NCBI RefSeq assembly: GCF_003054555.1
Contig: NZ_CP026304.1
Coordinates: 2,356,001-2,420,000, forward strand
Source of the DNA: Streptomyces lunaelactis
GTDB taxonomy: Bacteria > Actinomycetota > Actinomycetes > Streptomycetales > Streptomycetaceae
Direction of reading: 5' to 3'
Length of the DNA stretch: 64,000 bases
Part shown: piece by piece, positions 35,414-44,139 of the stretch
Layout of the letters: each line of letters starts with the position of its first letter
How positions within the stretch are numbered: the stretch's first letter is position 1
The notes under the pieces: generated by a model
Database searches by the model: none
Seen by the model: only the letters and a program-made list of their open reading frames with translations
What the model was told of the DNA's origin: nothing
Translations under genes and position numbers: made by a program

Positions 35414-36859
35414 CTAGCCAAGCGCAGCGACCCGGTCCCGGTAGTTGCGGACCGCCGCCGCGTCCCGGTACGGATCCAGCCTCCGCTCGAATTCCCGTAC
35501 GTACTCCACCGCCCGCGCCGACCGCATCTCCGACGCCTGCAACGCCGCCTCCGCCCCCAGCGCGCACGCCTGGTCCAGCTCGCCCAGGCCGAGCCGGGCG
35601 GTGGCCAGCACCACCCTGCAGAAGAGCCGGCTGCGCGCGAACGCCGGTGCGCGCAGTTGGAGCGAGCGCTCCGCGTGCTGCACCGCCGACCGGTACTGCT
35701 GCAGATCCCGGTGGCAGTGCCCGAACTCGTCGGCGAGCTGCGCCTCGTCGAAGAAACGCGCCCAGTGCGGGACGTCGTCCCCGGGCCGGGCGGTCTCCAG
35801 CGCCCGCTCGGCACGTACGAGCGAGGCCGTGCACGCCCGGACCTCGCCCAGCACGCCGTGCCCGCGCGCCTCGACGGAGTGCAGCAGCGCCTGCACGAGG
35901 GGCGGGGCCGCTGACCCCACCCCCTGCTGGGCGACGCGCGTCAGCTGCACCGCCTCGCGCCCGTGCCCCAGATAGACCGCCTGCCGGCTCATGGTGACCA
36001 GCACATACGAGCCGTACGCCCGGTCGCCCGCCGCCTGGGAGAGCCGCAGCGCCTGCACGAAGTAGCGCTGCGCGAGGCCGTGCGCCGCGATGTCGTACGA
36101 GGTCCAGCCGGCCAGCCGGGTCAGATCGGCGGCTGCGGCGAAGAGGCGCCGCCCGGTCACCTCCCCGTAGGTGCCGCGGAGCATCGGCTCGGCCTCGTGC
36201 TCGAGATAGCGCACCAGGGCCTGCCTGGCGTGCCCCCCGCCGTAGGCGTGGTCGAGGGTGCGGAACAGCTCGGCGACCGACCGCAGCGCGGCGATGTCGC
36301 CGTTGGAGACCTTCTGCCCGGGGCCCCGGTCGGTGCCGCGCTGCCGGGGCACGGTCGCCCTGCCCTGTAAGGGGATGCGGGTGGTCCCGTGCGGCATCGC
36401 GTCCCCCCGGCTCACCCGCTCGTCGGCCCGTCCGATCAGCCAGTCCCTGCTCGGGACCACCAGTCCGGCGGGGGTGAACGCGATCTTCCGCAGCTCCGCG
36501 TGGCTGCCCGAGTCCTTGCGCCACAGCCCGCCGACGATGTCCACCGCCTCCTCGGGCGTCGCCGCGAACTCAAGACCGGCGTAGACGGGCGCACAGGCGT
36601 CCAGACCCAGGTCCTGCGCCGAGAGCCGACGGCCCAGCCGCCGGGTGAACACCTCCGCGATCAGGGCAGGCGTCGTACCGCGCGGCTGCTGGCCGCGCAG
36701 CCAGCGGGTCACCGAGGTCTTGTCGTAGCGCAGATCAAGGCCATGCTCGAGTCCGAGCTGGTCCACTCGGCGAGCAAGGCCTGCGTTGGAGAATCCGGCT
36801 TCTGCGATGAGCGCGGCGAGCTGTCGGTTGGGGATGCGCTGTGGGGGTCGTTCCGTCAT
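35414..36859 (-). CDS. XRE-like regulator with C-terminal TPR-type repeats (NsdA/NsdB-like)
   Basis: 481 residues. A short N-terminal DNA-binding helix-turn-helix (NRQLAALIAEAGFSNAGLARRV, with YDKTSVTRWLRGQQPRG as recognition region) is followed by about 330 residues of helical repeats (RLSQAAGDRAYGSYVL, QALLHSVEARGHGVLG). This layout is common in Streptomyces regulators of development and antibiotic production such as NsdA; its target is unknown. ATG at 36859 with an AGGAG about 13 bases upstream. Divergent from lipB. Confidence 0.85.
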   Translation of the reverse strand: MTERPPQRIPNRQLAALIAEAGFSNAGLARRVDQLGLEHGLDLRYDKTSVTRWLRGQQPRGTTPALIAEVFTRRLGRRLSAQDLGLDACAPVYAGLEFAATPEEAVDIVGGLWRKDSGSHAELRKIAFTPAGLVVPSRDWLIGRADERVSRGDAMPHGTTRIPLQGRATVPRQRGTDRGPGQKVSNGDIAALRSVAELFRTLDHAYGGGHARQALVRYLEHEAEPMLRGTYGEVTGRRLFAAAADLTRLAGWTSYDIAAHGLAQRYFVQALRLSQAAGDRAYGSYVLVTMSRQAVYLGHGREAVQLTRVAQQGVGSAAPPLVQALLHSVEARGHGVLGEVRACTASLVRAERALETARPGDDVPHWARFFDEAQLADEFGHCHRDLQQYRSAVQHAERSLQLRAPAFARSRLFCRVVLATARLGLGELDQACALGAEAALQASEMRSARAVEYVREFERRLDPYRDAAAVRNYRDRVAALG

Positions 36860-37099
36860 CAGCGGTGCGGTCTCCTGCCTTCCGGGCCGGGAGCAGCCCT
36901 TCATGGAACGGCGCGAATTTAGCGGCCCTTCCCGCCCCCACCACCGCCTTCGCCCCACATTCATCCGATCGTGTGAGGATTGGGGGCGTCGCTGACGAGG
37001 ACCGCCTGGTCGGCACCTCCCCGGACGCCCTTCCGGGAGCCGCCGTACAGTGGCTGGGGCGTGATGAGTGCAGGGTGAAGGTTCTAGGGAGGCACAGCC

Positions 37100-37942
37100 G
37101 TGGGTGAGCTCGTGAGTGAGCTGCGGTTCGTCCGACTGGGGTTCGGCGAGGAAGCGGTCGAGTACCAGGAGGCGTGGCAGAAGCAGCGCGAGGTCCACGC
37201 CGCCCGGTTCGCGGACGAGATCGAGGACACCTGCCTGCTGCTCGAGCACCCGCCGGTCTACACGGCCGGGCGGCGCACGCAGGACAGCGAGCGTCCCCTG
37301 GACGGCACTCCCGTCGTCGACGTCGACCGCGGCGGCAAGATCACCTGGCACGGCCCCGGCCAGCTGGTCGGCTACCCGATCCTGAAGCTGCCGCGCCCGG
37401 TGGACGTCGTCGCGCATGTGCGCCGGCTCGAGGACGCGCTGATCCTCACCTGCACGGAGTTCGGACTGGAGACCACGCGCATCGAGGGCCGCAGCGGCGT
37501 GTGGGTGCTCGGCGACCCGGTCGAGCAGCGCCCGTCGATCGGCGGTCTGTCGCTGGACTTCGACCCGCGCTTGCAGGACGAGGAGTTCGACCCCAGGCTG
37601 AACGGCCCGGAGTACGCCCCGTCCAACGCCGGCCAGCGCCGCGAGGACCGCAAGCTCGCCGCGATCGGCATCCGTATCGCCAAGGGCGTCTCGATGCACG
37701 GCTTCGCGATCAACGTGAACCCCGACAACACCTGGTTCGACCGGATCGTGCCGTGCGGCATCCGGGATGCGGGCGTCACCTCGCTCTCGTACGAACTGGG
37801 CCGCGGGATCACCATCGCCGAGGTGCTCCCGGTCATCGAGAAGCACCTGCGCGCCGTCCTGGAGAACGCCGAGCTGCGGCCGCGCTCCGTCGAGCCCGCG
37901 CCCGAGCCCGCGGTCGAAGCCGCGGTCGAAGCCGCCGTCTAG
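37100..37942 (+). CDS. lipB: Octanoyl-ACP:protein transferase LipB
   Basis: Moves octanoate from acyl carrier protein to the lipoyl domains of E2 and H proteins, first step of lipoate synthesis. 280 residues. [19 protein letters not shown], the Lys in RKLAAIGIR and the nucleophile Cys in [10 protein letters not shown] are all present. An acidic actinobacterial insertion (about 150-180) precedes the Lys motif, and the tail carries a short EAAVEAAV repeat. GTG with AGGGAGG seven bases before it; a second in-frame GTG is four codons later. lipA follows after 102 bp. Confidence 0.96.
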   Translation: MGELVSELRFVRLGFGEEAVEYQEAWQKQREVHAARFADEIEDTCLLLEHPPVYTAGRRTQDSERPLDGTPVVDVDRGGKITWHGPGQLVGYPILKLPRPVDVVAHVRRLEDALILTCTEFGLETTRIEGRSGVWVLGDPVEQRPSIGGLSLDFDPRLQDEEFDPRLNGPEYAPSNAGQRREDRKLAAIGIRIAKGVSMHGFAINVNPDNTWFDRIVPCGIRDAGVTSLSYELGRGITIAEVLPVIEKHLRAVLENAELRPRSVEPAPEPAVEAAVEAAV

Positions 37943-37954
37943 GGAATGCGCCCC

Positions 37955-37975
37955 TCTGGCCAGAGGTTGGCCAGA
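37955..37975. promoter_or_regulatory. Inverted repeat between lipB and lipA
   Basis: TCTGGCCA, five bases, TGGCCAGA: perfect eight-base arms, 12 bp past lipB and 69 bp before lipA. It could be an operator for a separate lipA promoter or a stem that tunes read-through; there is no T-run after it. Confidence 0.45.
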
Positions 37976-38044
37976 CGTAAGGCCACACAAATAACGGGCG
38001 TACCCTGGTGTCCGCCGAAGAATCGAAGTCGTAGGGAGCCGGAC

Positions 38045-39007
38045 GTGTCCGCAGTCGCACCCGACGGACGCAAGATGCTGCGCCTTGAGGTCCGGAACAG
38101 CCAGACCCCCATCGAGCGCAAGCCCGAGTGGATCAAGACCCGGGCGAAGATGGGCCCCGAGTACACGCAGATGCAGAAGCTCGTGAAGAGCGAGGGTCTG
38201 CACACCGTGTGCCAGGAGGCCGGCTGTCCGAACATCTACGAGTGCTGGGAGGACCGCGAGGCGACCTTCCTCATTGGCGGCGACCAGTGCACCCGGCGCT
38301 GTGACTTCTGCCAGATCGACACCGGCAAGCCCGCCGCCCTCGATCTCGACGAGCCGCGCCGCGTGGGCGAGTCGGTCGTCACGATGGACCTGAACTACGC
38401 CACCATCACCGGCGTCGCACGCGACGACCTTGAGGACGGCGGCGCCTGGCTGTACGCGGAGACCGTGCGCCAGATCCATACGATGACGTCGGAGCGCGAA
38501 GCCGGCCACACCAAGGTCGAGCTCCTCATCCCCGACTTCAACGCGGTGCCCGAGCAGCTGGCCGAGGTCTTCTCCTCCCGCCCCGAGGTGCTCGGCCACA
38601 ACGTCGAGACCGTGCCGCGGATCTTCAAGCGGATCCGCCCCGGTTTCCGTTACGAGCGCTCCCTCGAGGTCATCACCCGCGCCCGCGAGGCGGGCCTGGT
38701 CACCAAGTCGAACCTCATCCTGGGCATGGGCGAGGAGCGCGCAGAGGTGAGCGAGGCACTGCGGCACCTGCACGAGGCGGGCTGCGAGCTGATCACGATC
38801 ACCCAGTACCTGCGCCCTTCGGTACGGCACCACCCGGTCGAGCGCTGGGTGAAGCCGCACGAGTTCGTGGAGCTGAAGGAGGAGGCCGAGGAGATCGGCT
38901 TCTCCGGTGTGATGTCGGGACCGCTGGTGCGTTCCTCGTACCGCGCGGGCCGGCTGTACCAGCAGGCGATGGAGCGCCGGAGCGCGGTGGCGCCGCAGAC
39001 GGCGTGA
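38045..39007 (+). CDS. lipA: Lipoyl synthase LipA (radical SAM)
   Basis: Inserts two sulfurs into octanoyl-lysine, giving lipoyl groups for E2 (sucB in this window). 320 residues. Auxiliary-cluster cysteines in [12 protein letters not shown], radical-SAM cluster in CTRRCDFC, and the terminal serine region [12 protein letters not shown] that ligates the auxiliary cluster. GTG at 38045 with AGGGAG six bases before; the frame is open upstream but not protein-like. Confidence 0.97.
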   Translation: MSAVAPDGRKMLRLEVRNSQTPIERKPEWIKTRAKMGPEYTQMQKLVKSEGLHTVCQEAGCPNIYECWEDREATFLIGGDQCTRRCDFCQIDTGKPAALDLDEPRRVGESVVTMDLNYATITGVARDDLEDGGAWLYAETVRQIHTMTSEREAGHTKVELLIPDFNAVPEQLAEVFSSRPEVLGHNVETVPRIFKRIRPGFRYERSLEVITRAREAGLVTKSNLILGMGEERAEVSEALRHLHEAGCELITITQYLRPSVRHHPVERWVKPHEFVELKEEAEEIGFSGVMSGPLVRSSYRAGRLYQQAMERRSAVAPQTA

Positions 39008-39069
39008 TCGCAGACGGTTCGACTGTGTGAATTCAGGCACAAGCAACTACCGCTGAGTAACAGAGGTTG

Positions 39070-39119
39070 GACGCGGCTCGTACGCTCCCCGCAGGTCGGG
39101 GCAGGGTACGAGCCGCGTC
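39070..39119 (+). terminator. Terminator after lipA
   Basis: Perfect 14-bp arms (39070-39083, 39106-39119); the loop holds an inner CCCCG/CGGGG stem. About 60 bp past the lipA stop. Confidence 0.8.
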
Positions 39120-39204
39120 AGCGTTTTGGAGCAACGCGTCAAGGTTTCATCGGTGTTTGACCGCCGGGTCACGCGCTGGTAACACCAATCAGTGACATTA
39201 GCTT

Positions 39205-39290
39205 TACGCACAGCACGCACCGCACGCACCGCATCACGTATCGCTCACTGCACCCCGCACCGCACGCACCCGCACCGCACCGCTCCCACT
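39205..39290. repeat. CGCAC-rich low-complexity tract
   Basis: Irregular tandem CGCAC/CGCACG units in the spacer between lipA and the small ORF at 39327. There is no coding signal in the 319-bp gap other than this tract and the lipA terminator. Confidence 0.55.
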
Positions 39291-39326
39291 CATCGTCGAC
39301 GCTCGCCCCGAAGGGGGACCTCCACC

Positions 39327-39536
39327 ATGCAGGCCGCGCCGGTTCGTCCCGTACGCGCAACCGCCATCCCGTCCGTCACCGACGCTCTGCGCGCCATGGA
39401 GTCTCTGCTCCTGGGCGGCGGGCAGCGCACCGCCCGCCGTAACGCATGGACGGCGGTCCTCGAAGACCGGCGCCGGGCCAAGGACCGGGTCGAGGCACAG
39501 CATGTACTGGAGGCCGTGGCCGACCGCACTTCCTAG
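39327..39536 (+). CDS. Small conserved Streptomyces protein (69 aa)
   Basis: MQAAPVRPVRATAIPSVTDA..., strongly basic and Arg/Ala-rich, predicted helical in the second half (RRAKDRVEAQHVLEAVADR). AAGGGGG lies nine bases before the ATG. No family function known to me. The next gene starts 19 bp after its stop, so they may be co-transcribed. Confidence 0.7.
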   Translation: MQAAPVRPVRATAIPSVTDALRAMESLLLGGGQRTARRNAWTAVLEDRRRAKDRVEAQHVLEAVADRTS

Positions 39537-39555
39537 GCCACGTAAACTTCCACTC

Positions 39556-40263
39556 ATGGCGAGGAAGGCAAACTCAGACAGCGGTGACGCTGCAGCGGAA
39601 ACTGGGCGACTGAAGCAGATCGCCCTGACGTACAAGATGACCCGGAAGGCCGACCCGAAGGTCGGTCTTGTCGTCGCGGCTGTGGGAATCGTCACCTTCG
39701 GTGTCATCCTCGCGATCGGCTTCTTGATCGACCACCCCATTTATCTGGGCATCCTTGGCTTCCTGCTGGCCTTCCTGGCGATGGCGATCATCTTCGGACG
39801 CCGCGCCGAGCGAGCGGCCTTCGGACAGATGGAAGGACAGCCGGGCGCGGCGGCGGCCGTACTGCAGAACGTGGGCCGTGGCTGGACCACGACCCCTGCG
39901 GTGGCGATGAACCGCAGCCAGGATGTAGTGCACCGGGCGGTCGGCAAGGCAGGCATCGTGCTGGTGGCGGAGGGCAACCCGAACCGGTTGAAGACGCTGC
40001 TGGCGGCCGAGAAGAAGAAGATGGCGCGCATCGTGTTGGACGTACCGGTGCACGACATCGTCGTCGGCGACGGCGAGGGCCAGGTGCCGCTGCAGAAGGT
40101 GCGCACCACGATGCTGAAGCTGCCGCGGGTGCTGACCGGACCGCAGGTCACGGCGGCGAACGACCGGCTGCGGGCCATGGGTGACCTGATGAGCAATATG
40201 CCGCTGCCAAAGGGTCCGATGCCGAAGGGCATGCGGATGCCGCGCGGCGGAAAGATGCGCTGA
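39556..40263 (+). CDS. DUF4191 membrane protein
   Basis: 235 residues with two adjacent transmembrane helices (about 37-58 and 63-80), cytosolic basic N-terminus (RKANSDSGDAAAETGRLKQI) and a long C-terminal domain (VLQNVGRGWTTTPAVAMNRS, KTLLAAEKKKMARI), ending in a Pro/Gly/Met-rich tail. Conserved across actinobacteria near lipA; function unknown. Followed by a very strong terminator. Confidence 0.88.
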   Translation: MARKANSDSGDAAAETGRLKQIALTYKMTRKADPKVGLVVAAVGIVTFGVILAIGFLIDHPIYLGILGFLLAFLAMAIIFGRRAERAAFGQMEGQPGAAAAVLQNVGRGWTTTPAVAMNRSQDVVHRAVGKAGIVLVAEGNPNRLKTLLAAEKKKMARIVLDVPVHDIVVGDGEGQVPLQKVRTTMLKLPRVLTGPQVTAANDRLRAMGDLMSNMPLPKGPMPKGMRMPRGGKMR

Positions 40264-40278
40264 CCTACGAGAAGAAGC

Positions 40279-40321
40279 AGAGGAGGCGGCCGGGACGAAG
40301 TGTCCCGGCCGCCTCCTCTTT
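40279..40321 (+). terminator. Strong intrinsic terminator after the DUF4191 gene
   Basis: Perfect 17-bp arms (40279-40295 and 40303-40319), seven-nt loop, then a TTTTCTC run. One of the most convincing terminators in the window. Confidence 0.92.
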
Positions 40322-40373
40322 TCTCTTGTCCTTTTCCTGTCCTGCCCGCTTCTTGGCCGCTTCCTGCCCGCTT

Positions 40374-40841
40374 CTAGATCCGCACCTGTACGGCGCGGGC
40401 GAGGCGGTCGTGCAGCCCGCGCCCGTCGCGGTCCCAGATGAGCGCCGGAATGGCGAGGCAGAGCAGGACGCTCCGTACGAGAACCCGGAAGATCCCCAGC
40501 CGCCCGCCGTCCTCGGCGACGACGCGCAGCCCGAGGAGCCGCTTTCCGGGGGTGAAGCCGACCGTGCCCACGGTCAGCACACCGAGTACGAGGAAGATGC
40601 CGAGCGCCCAGTTCCCGGCGGCCTGCCGGTCACCGTTGGCGAACAGCCCGTATGCGATCAGGAGGCAGAGCCCCCAGTCGACGAACACGGCGCCGAAGCG
40701 CCGCCCGAGGGGGGCGATGGAGCCCGGTCCCGCCGCCGGCAGACCGAGCCGCTCGCCCCGGTGACCGAAGTCGGCGCCCATGTCCTCGGCCGCCGCGCGG
40801 GGCCCGGAGAGCCACGATCCGATTGCTTGCCTGTTGTCCAC
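40374..40841 (-). CDS. RDD-family membrane protein
   Basis: 155 residues with three hydrophobic segments. The RDD marks are RRFGAVFVDWGLCLLI and GRGLHDRLARAVQV (Arg-Asp at the ends), and TVGFTPGKRLLGLRVV in the middle is the usual connecting motif. Family members are implicated in ion transport, but this one is unassigned. GTG start without a clear ribosome binding site. Divergent from glnA, so the GlnR box lies between them. Confidence 0.88.
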   Translation of the reverse strand: MDNRQAIGSWLSGPRAAAEDMGADFGHRGERLGLPAAGPGSIAPLGRRFGAVFVDWGLCLLIAYGLFANGDRQAAGNWALGIFLVLGVLTVGTVGFTPGKRLLGLRVVAEDGGRLGIFRVLVRSVLLCLAIPALIWDRDGRGLHDRLARAVQVRI

Positions 40842-40887
40842 CCGTACACGGTACTGCGACCGGTTTCACCCACCCGCGGGTGGGGCC

Positions 40888-40917
40888 TTGACACGACTCC
40901 GACCCCGGTCCGGTTAA
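40888..40917 (+). promoter_or_regulatory. glnA promoter candidate
   Basis: TTGACA at 40888-40893 with a GTTAA-type -10 near 40912-40917, partly inside the GlnR box. The spacing of about 18 bp fits a vegetative promoter. Confidence 0.45.
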
Positions 40918-40951
40918 CTTCGTCGAAACAAATGGGTCATGCTGGAGAAAT
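40914..40951 (+). promoter_or_regulatory. GlnR box upstream of glnA
   Basis: TTAAC-N6-GAAAC-N6-GTCAT-N6-GAAAT, the two-half-site pattern gTnAC-n6-GaAAC of the nitrogen regulator GlnR, ending about 98 bp before the glnA ATG. A matching box precedes glnII. Confidence 0.88.
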
Positions 40952-41049
40952 CCCGTCTGCCTATGGTCGGGTCCAGCGTGTGCCACCGCACTGGCCGCAC
41001 GACCGAGCTGCAACCCCGCCCCTCCCGGGTCGGGAGTAGGAGGAGTTGG

Positions 41050-42459
41050 ATGTTCCAGAACGCCGACGACGCGAAGAAGTTCATCGCCGACGAGGATGTG
41101 AAGTTCGTCGATGTCCGGTTCTGCGACCTGCCCGGTGTGATGCAGCACTTCACCATCCCGGCAGCGGTGTTTAACCCGGACGACGAGCTTGCCTTCGACG
41201 GCTCGTCCATCCGCGGTTTCCAGGCCATCCACGAGTCCGACATGGCGCTCCGCGCGGACCTGTCGACCGCCCGTCTCGACCCGTTCCGCAAGGACAAGAC
41301 GGTCAACATCAACTTCTTCATCCACGACCCGATCACGGGCGAGCAGTACAGCCGTGACCCGCGGAACGTGGCGAAGAAGGCCGAGGCCTACCTCGCCTCC
41401 ACAGGCGTCGCGGACACCGCGTACTTCGGCCCCGAGGCCGAGTTCTACGTATTCGACAACGTGCGCTTCAACACCGCCGCGAACGAGAGCTTCTACCACA
41501 TCGACTCCGAGGCCGGCGCCTGGAACACCGGTGCGGTCGAGAACAACCGTGGCTACAAGGTCCGCTACAAGGGCGGCTACTTCCCGGCCCCGCCGGTGGA
41601 CCACTTCGCCGACCTGCGTGCCGAGATCTCCCTGGAGCTGGACAAGAACGGCCTCCAGGTCGAGCGCCAGCACCACGAGGTGGGCACGGCCGGCCAGGCG
41701 GAGATCAACTACAAGTTCAACACGCTGCTGGCCGCGGCCGACGACCTGATGCTCTTCAAGTACATCGTGAAGAACGTCGCGTGGCGCAACGGCAAGACCG
41801 CGACCTTCATGCCGAAGCCGATCTTCGGCGACAACGGCTCGGGCATGCACGTCCACCAGTCCCTGTGGCAGGGCGGCGTCCCGCTGTTCTACGACGAGCA
41901 GGGCTACGCGGGCCTGTCGGACATCGCCCGCTACTACATCGGCGGCATCCTGAAGCACGCGCCGTCGCTGCTGGCCTTCACGAACCCGACGGTGAACTCG
42001 TACCACCGTCTGGTCCCCGGCTTCGAGGCCCCGGTCAACCTGGTCTACTCGCAGCGCAACCGCTCGGCGGCGATGCGTATCCCGATCACGGGCTCGAACC
42101 CGAAGGCCAAGCGCGTCGAGTTCCGCGCGCCGGACCCGTCGTCGAACCCGTACCTGGCCTTCTCGGCCCTGCTGCTCGCGGGCCTCGACGGCGTCAAGAA
42201 CAAGATCGAGCCGGCCGAGCCGATCGACAAGGACCTGTACGAGCTGGCCCCGGACGAGCACGCGAGCGTCCCGCAGGTCCCGACCTCGCTCCCGGCGGTG
42301 CTCGAGGCGCTGGAGGCGGACAACGAGTACCTGCAGGTCGGCGGGGTCTTCACGTCGGACCTGATCGAGACGTGGATCGACTACAAGCGGACGAACGAGA
42401 TCGCCCCGATCCAGCTGCGGCCGCACCCGCACGAGTTTGAGCTGTACTTCGACATCTAA
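41050..42459 (+). CDS. glnA: Glutamine synthetase type I
   Basis: ATP-dependent assimilation of ammonium into glutamine; dodecameric in the cytoplasm. 469 residues. [17 protein letters not shown] near the N-terminus, PEAEFYVFD and [16 protein letters not shown] metal-site segments, [12 protein letters not shown], and the adenylylation-loop tyrosine near the end ([17 protein letters not shown]), so activity control by an adenylyltransferase is likely. AGGAGGAG sits before the ATG. Transcription control by GlnR is supported by the box upstream. Confidence 0.98.
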   Translation: MFQNADDAKKFIADEDVKFVDVRFCDLPGVMQHFTIPAAVFNPDDELAFDGSSIRGFQAIHESDMALRADLSTARLDPFRKDKTVNINFFIHDPITGEQYSRDPRNVAKKAEAYLASTGVADTAYFGPEAEFYVFDNVRFNTAANESFYHIDSEAGAWNTGAVENNRGYKVRYKGGYFPAPPVDHFADLRAEISLELDKNGLQVERQHHEVGTAGQAEINYKFNTLLAAADDLMLFKYIVKNVAWRNGKTATFMPKPIFGDNGSGMHVHQSLWQGGVPLFYDEQGYAGLSDIARYYIGGILKHAPSLLAFTNPTVNSYHRLVPGFEAPVNLVYSQRNRSAAMRIPITGSNPKAKRVEFRAPDPSSNPYLAFSALLLAGLDGVKNKIEPAEPIDKDLYELAPDEHASVPQVPTSLPAVLEALEADNEYLQVGGVFTSDLIETWIDYKRTNEIAPIQLRPHPHEFELYFDI

Positions 42460-42487
42460 AGATCAGGGTCGGGCGACCCGGGCGGGA

Positions 42488-42551
42488 GACCAGGGAACCG
42501 GCTGCGAACTGCAAAAACACTTCGCAGCAGTTCTCGTTGTTCCCGCTGGTC
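42488..42551. repeat. Interrupted inverted repeat at the left edge of the island
   Basis: GACCAGGGAAC (42488-42498) opposes GTTCCCGCTGGTC (42539-42551, two extra bases). It lies 28 bp past glnA where accessory DNA begins; possible recombination or core-site debris. No tRNA is seen nearby. Confidence 0.35.
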
Positions 42552-42617
42552 TTCCACCCCCTTGTGCACCGTGTGTGCACCGCTCGGTCGATTCTCTGAC
42601 CCAGTGTCAGTAACAGC

Positions 42618-42650
42618 GAGGGCCGCCACCCACCAGGGGTGGCGGCCCTC
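42618..42650 (+). terminator. Hairpin downstream of glnA
   Basis: GAGGGCCGCCACCC pairs perfectly with GGGTGGCGGCCCTC across a five-base loop, about 160 bp after the glnA stop. Confidence 0.7.
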
Positions 42651-42693
42651 AGCTGTGGCGCCGATCGCGCGTTCCGGGGCCGTCGCCTGCATT

Positions 42694-42969
42694 GTGGACG
42701 ACCAACCCGAGGCCCTCGGCGCCCTCCTCCGCCTCGACGCCCACCACGCCGAACGCTTCACCGAGCCCGGCGGCCTCTGGGGCCGCTGGGTCCGTGCCCT
42801 GGTCCGCCTCCGGGACCACCCCAGCTACACCCCTGACGAGCAACGCCGCTGGACCGACCTCAAGTGCGACTTCGCCAACGGCTGGGCCCGGCCGCGGCCG
42901 CCTGACTGCGGCTACGTGAAGTCTGCGTACGCCATGTACCTGCCGCAGGCGCGGCACCTGAAAAGGTAG
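42694..42969 (+). CDS. Hypothetical mobile-element protein (91 aa)
   Basis: VDDQPEALGALLRLDAHHAE..., with WGRWVRALVRLRDHPSYT and a Tyr-rich end (CGYVKSAYAMYLPQARHLKR). No recognised domain. GTG at 42694 is a guess; the frame is open further back through a terminator, which argues against a longer protein. Context is integrative-element debris, so it may be a fragment. Confidence 0.45.
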   Translation: MDDQPEALGALLRLDAHHAERFTEPGGLWGRWVRALVRLRDHPSYTPDEQRRWTDLKCDFANGWARPRPPDCGYVKSAYAMYLPQARHLKR

Positions 42970-43098
42970 CCGGTGGGCTGACTGTCTTTGTCCAGAGCAC
43001 CGACGCTGGAGTCGCGTGGCCAGTACGCGTCCTTCCTGGGTCACGTCGGCGGAGGCCAGGACCGCCGAGTAGTCGGCCGCCGTCGTGGCCCGCACAGC

Positions 43099-43315
43099 CC
43101 GCCTCCGTTCCTGTCGCCACGGCAGATCACCGTCATCAAGGACGACGCAGCACGACTCGACAACGGGCAATGGTCCGGTGACCTGCGGTTCCGCTTGTTC
43201 TGGAGCCTTCTCGAAGAGACCGGTCTACGGCTTGCCGAGGCCCTCCTCCTGCGGCACCGTGACTGGCAGCCCGGCACGGGGACCACCGCAGTTGTCGAGG
43301 TGCAGCCGCGCGAGG
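43099..43315 (+). pseudogene. Tyrosine recombinase (integrase) fragment
   Basis: PPFLSPRQITVIKDDAAR, RFRLFWSLLEETGLRLAEAL and LRHRDWQPGTGTTAVVEVQPRED match the start of an integrase catalytic domain (EETGLRLAEAL carries the first catalytic Arg). The N-terminal half and the box with His-x-x-Arg...Tyr are absent; the coding continues in another frame into an unrelated coiled coil, so this is a recombined relic. Confidence 0.7.
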
Positions 43316-43501
43316 ACCGACGCCGACGCCGAGGCTGCGGAAAGCACGCTGATCAGGAGGCTCACACAGCAGTTGGCGCAGATCCGCAAGCAGCACAGGG
43401 AGCAGATCACCGAACTCCGCGCCGCGTTGGAGGCCGCCCACGGCGAACTGCTGGTCCTGCGCCGACGCCTCCAAGACGACCAGTCAGCGAGCCCGAAGTG
43501 A
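43312..43501 (+). pseudogene. Coiled-coil fragment (DUF6262/TnpC-like)
   Basis: In the frame one base off the integrase fragment: RARTDADAEAAESTLIRRL then LAQIRKQHREQITELRAALE and HGELLVLRRRLQ, a leucine-zipper coiled coil like the C-terminal part of DUF6262 proteins encoded beside site-specific recombinases. The N-terminal part is lost at the junction. Its TGA overlaps the GTG of the next gene. Confidence 0.55.
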
Positions 43502-43848
43502 AGGCCCTGTCCATCCCTGTCAACGGTAGGCCGACCGTTGTCGACCTCGGCGACGACGGCGGCTCCAGGTTCCTCCGCTCCCTGCGTGCGATCATCGGCG
43601 CCGAATGCGTCGAATGCGTCGCCGTCACCGACAGATGGGACGCCTGGCTCGATGAGGAGAGCGGGGTGAGGAGGCGGCCTCTCAATGAAGCGGCCACACG
43701 GCTCGCGCACGACTACGGGGCCAGGGTCAGACTCCGCGGAACCGTTGTCATCGTCGGAGCGGACCGGGGTGCCAACGTCTCCGTCGGCCTCTCTCCTGAT
43801 CAGATCGACACGCTCCGCTGCAGAGCCACGGACGCGCCGCGCTGTTGA
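43498..43848 (+). CDS. DUF3846-type protein
   Basis: 116 residues: VKALSIPVNGRPTVVDLGDDGG, an Ig-like small domain start common in DUF3846 proteins of actinobacterial mobile elements, then DRWDAWLDEES and the end VVIVGADRGANVSVGLSPDQ. GTG start overlaps the preceding stop (GTGA). Function unknown; it probably belongs to the same element as the recombinase relic. Confidence 0.65.
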   Translation: MKALSIPVNGRPTVVDLGDDGGSRFLRSLRAIIGAECVECVAVTDRWDAWLDEESGVRRRPLNEAATRLAHDYGARVRLRGTVVIVGADRGANVSVGLSPDQIDTLRCRATDAPRC

Positions 43849-44139
43849 GTGCCTGTTTGTGACGCATGAACGACAAGCTGATCGGGAGGTAGGGACGTGC
43901 CAGGGAAGATCGGCTGCCGGTCGCCGATGAGTGGTGAGGATTCGTGCGCTGACGGGGCAATCGGTAGGGTGCCAGGTCACGACCGTACCCTGCCGGATCG
44001 ACGTGCTGGTCGGAGCCCTGCTGCGGCTCGTGGCACCACCACGCCTGCCAGCTGGCCCCTGACCGCCTGGACCTTCTGACATGAGGGGCGGTCTTCACGG
44101 CCGGGCAGTCGGGCCCCGGCCGACGGGTCAGGAGGAACA
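43849..44139. other. Non-coding spacer before the IMP dehydrogenase gene
   Basis: 291 bp; no protein-like frame. It should hold the IMPDH promoter; AGGAGG lies at 44129-44134. No purine riboswitch fold was recognised by eye. Confidence 0.4.

Noticed and set aside
39205..39290. CRISPR-like short repeats
   Set aside because: Units are irregular, 5-7 bp and without spacers; simple low-complexity sequence.
42460..43100. tRNA or attachment site next to glnA
   Set aside because: No cloverleaf or T-loop sequence was found; only an interrupted inverted repeat is visible.
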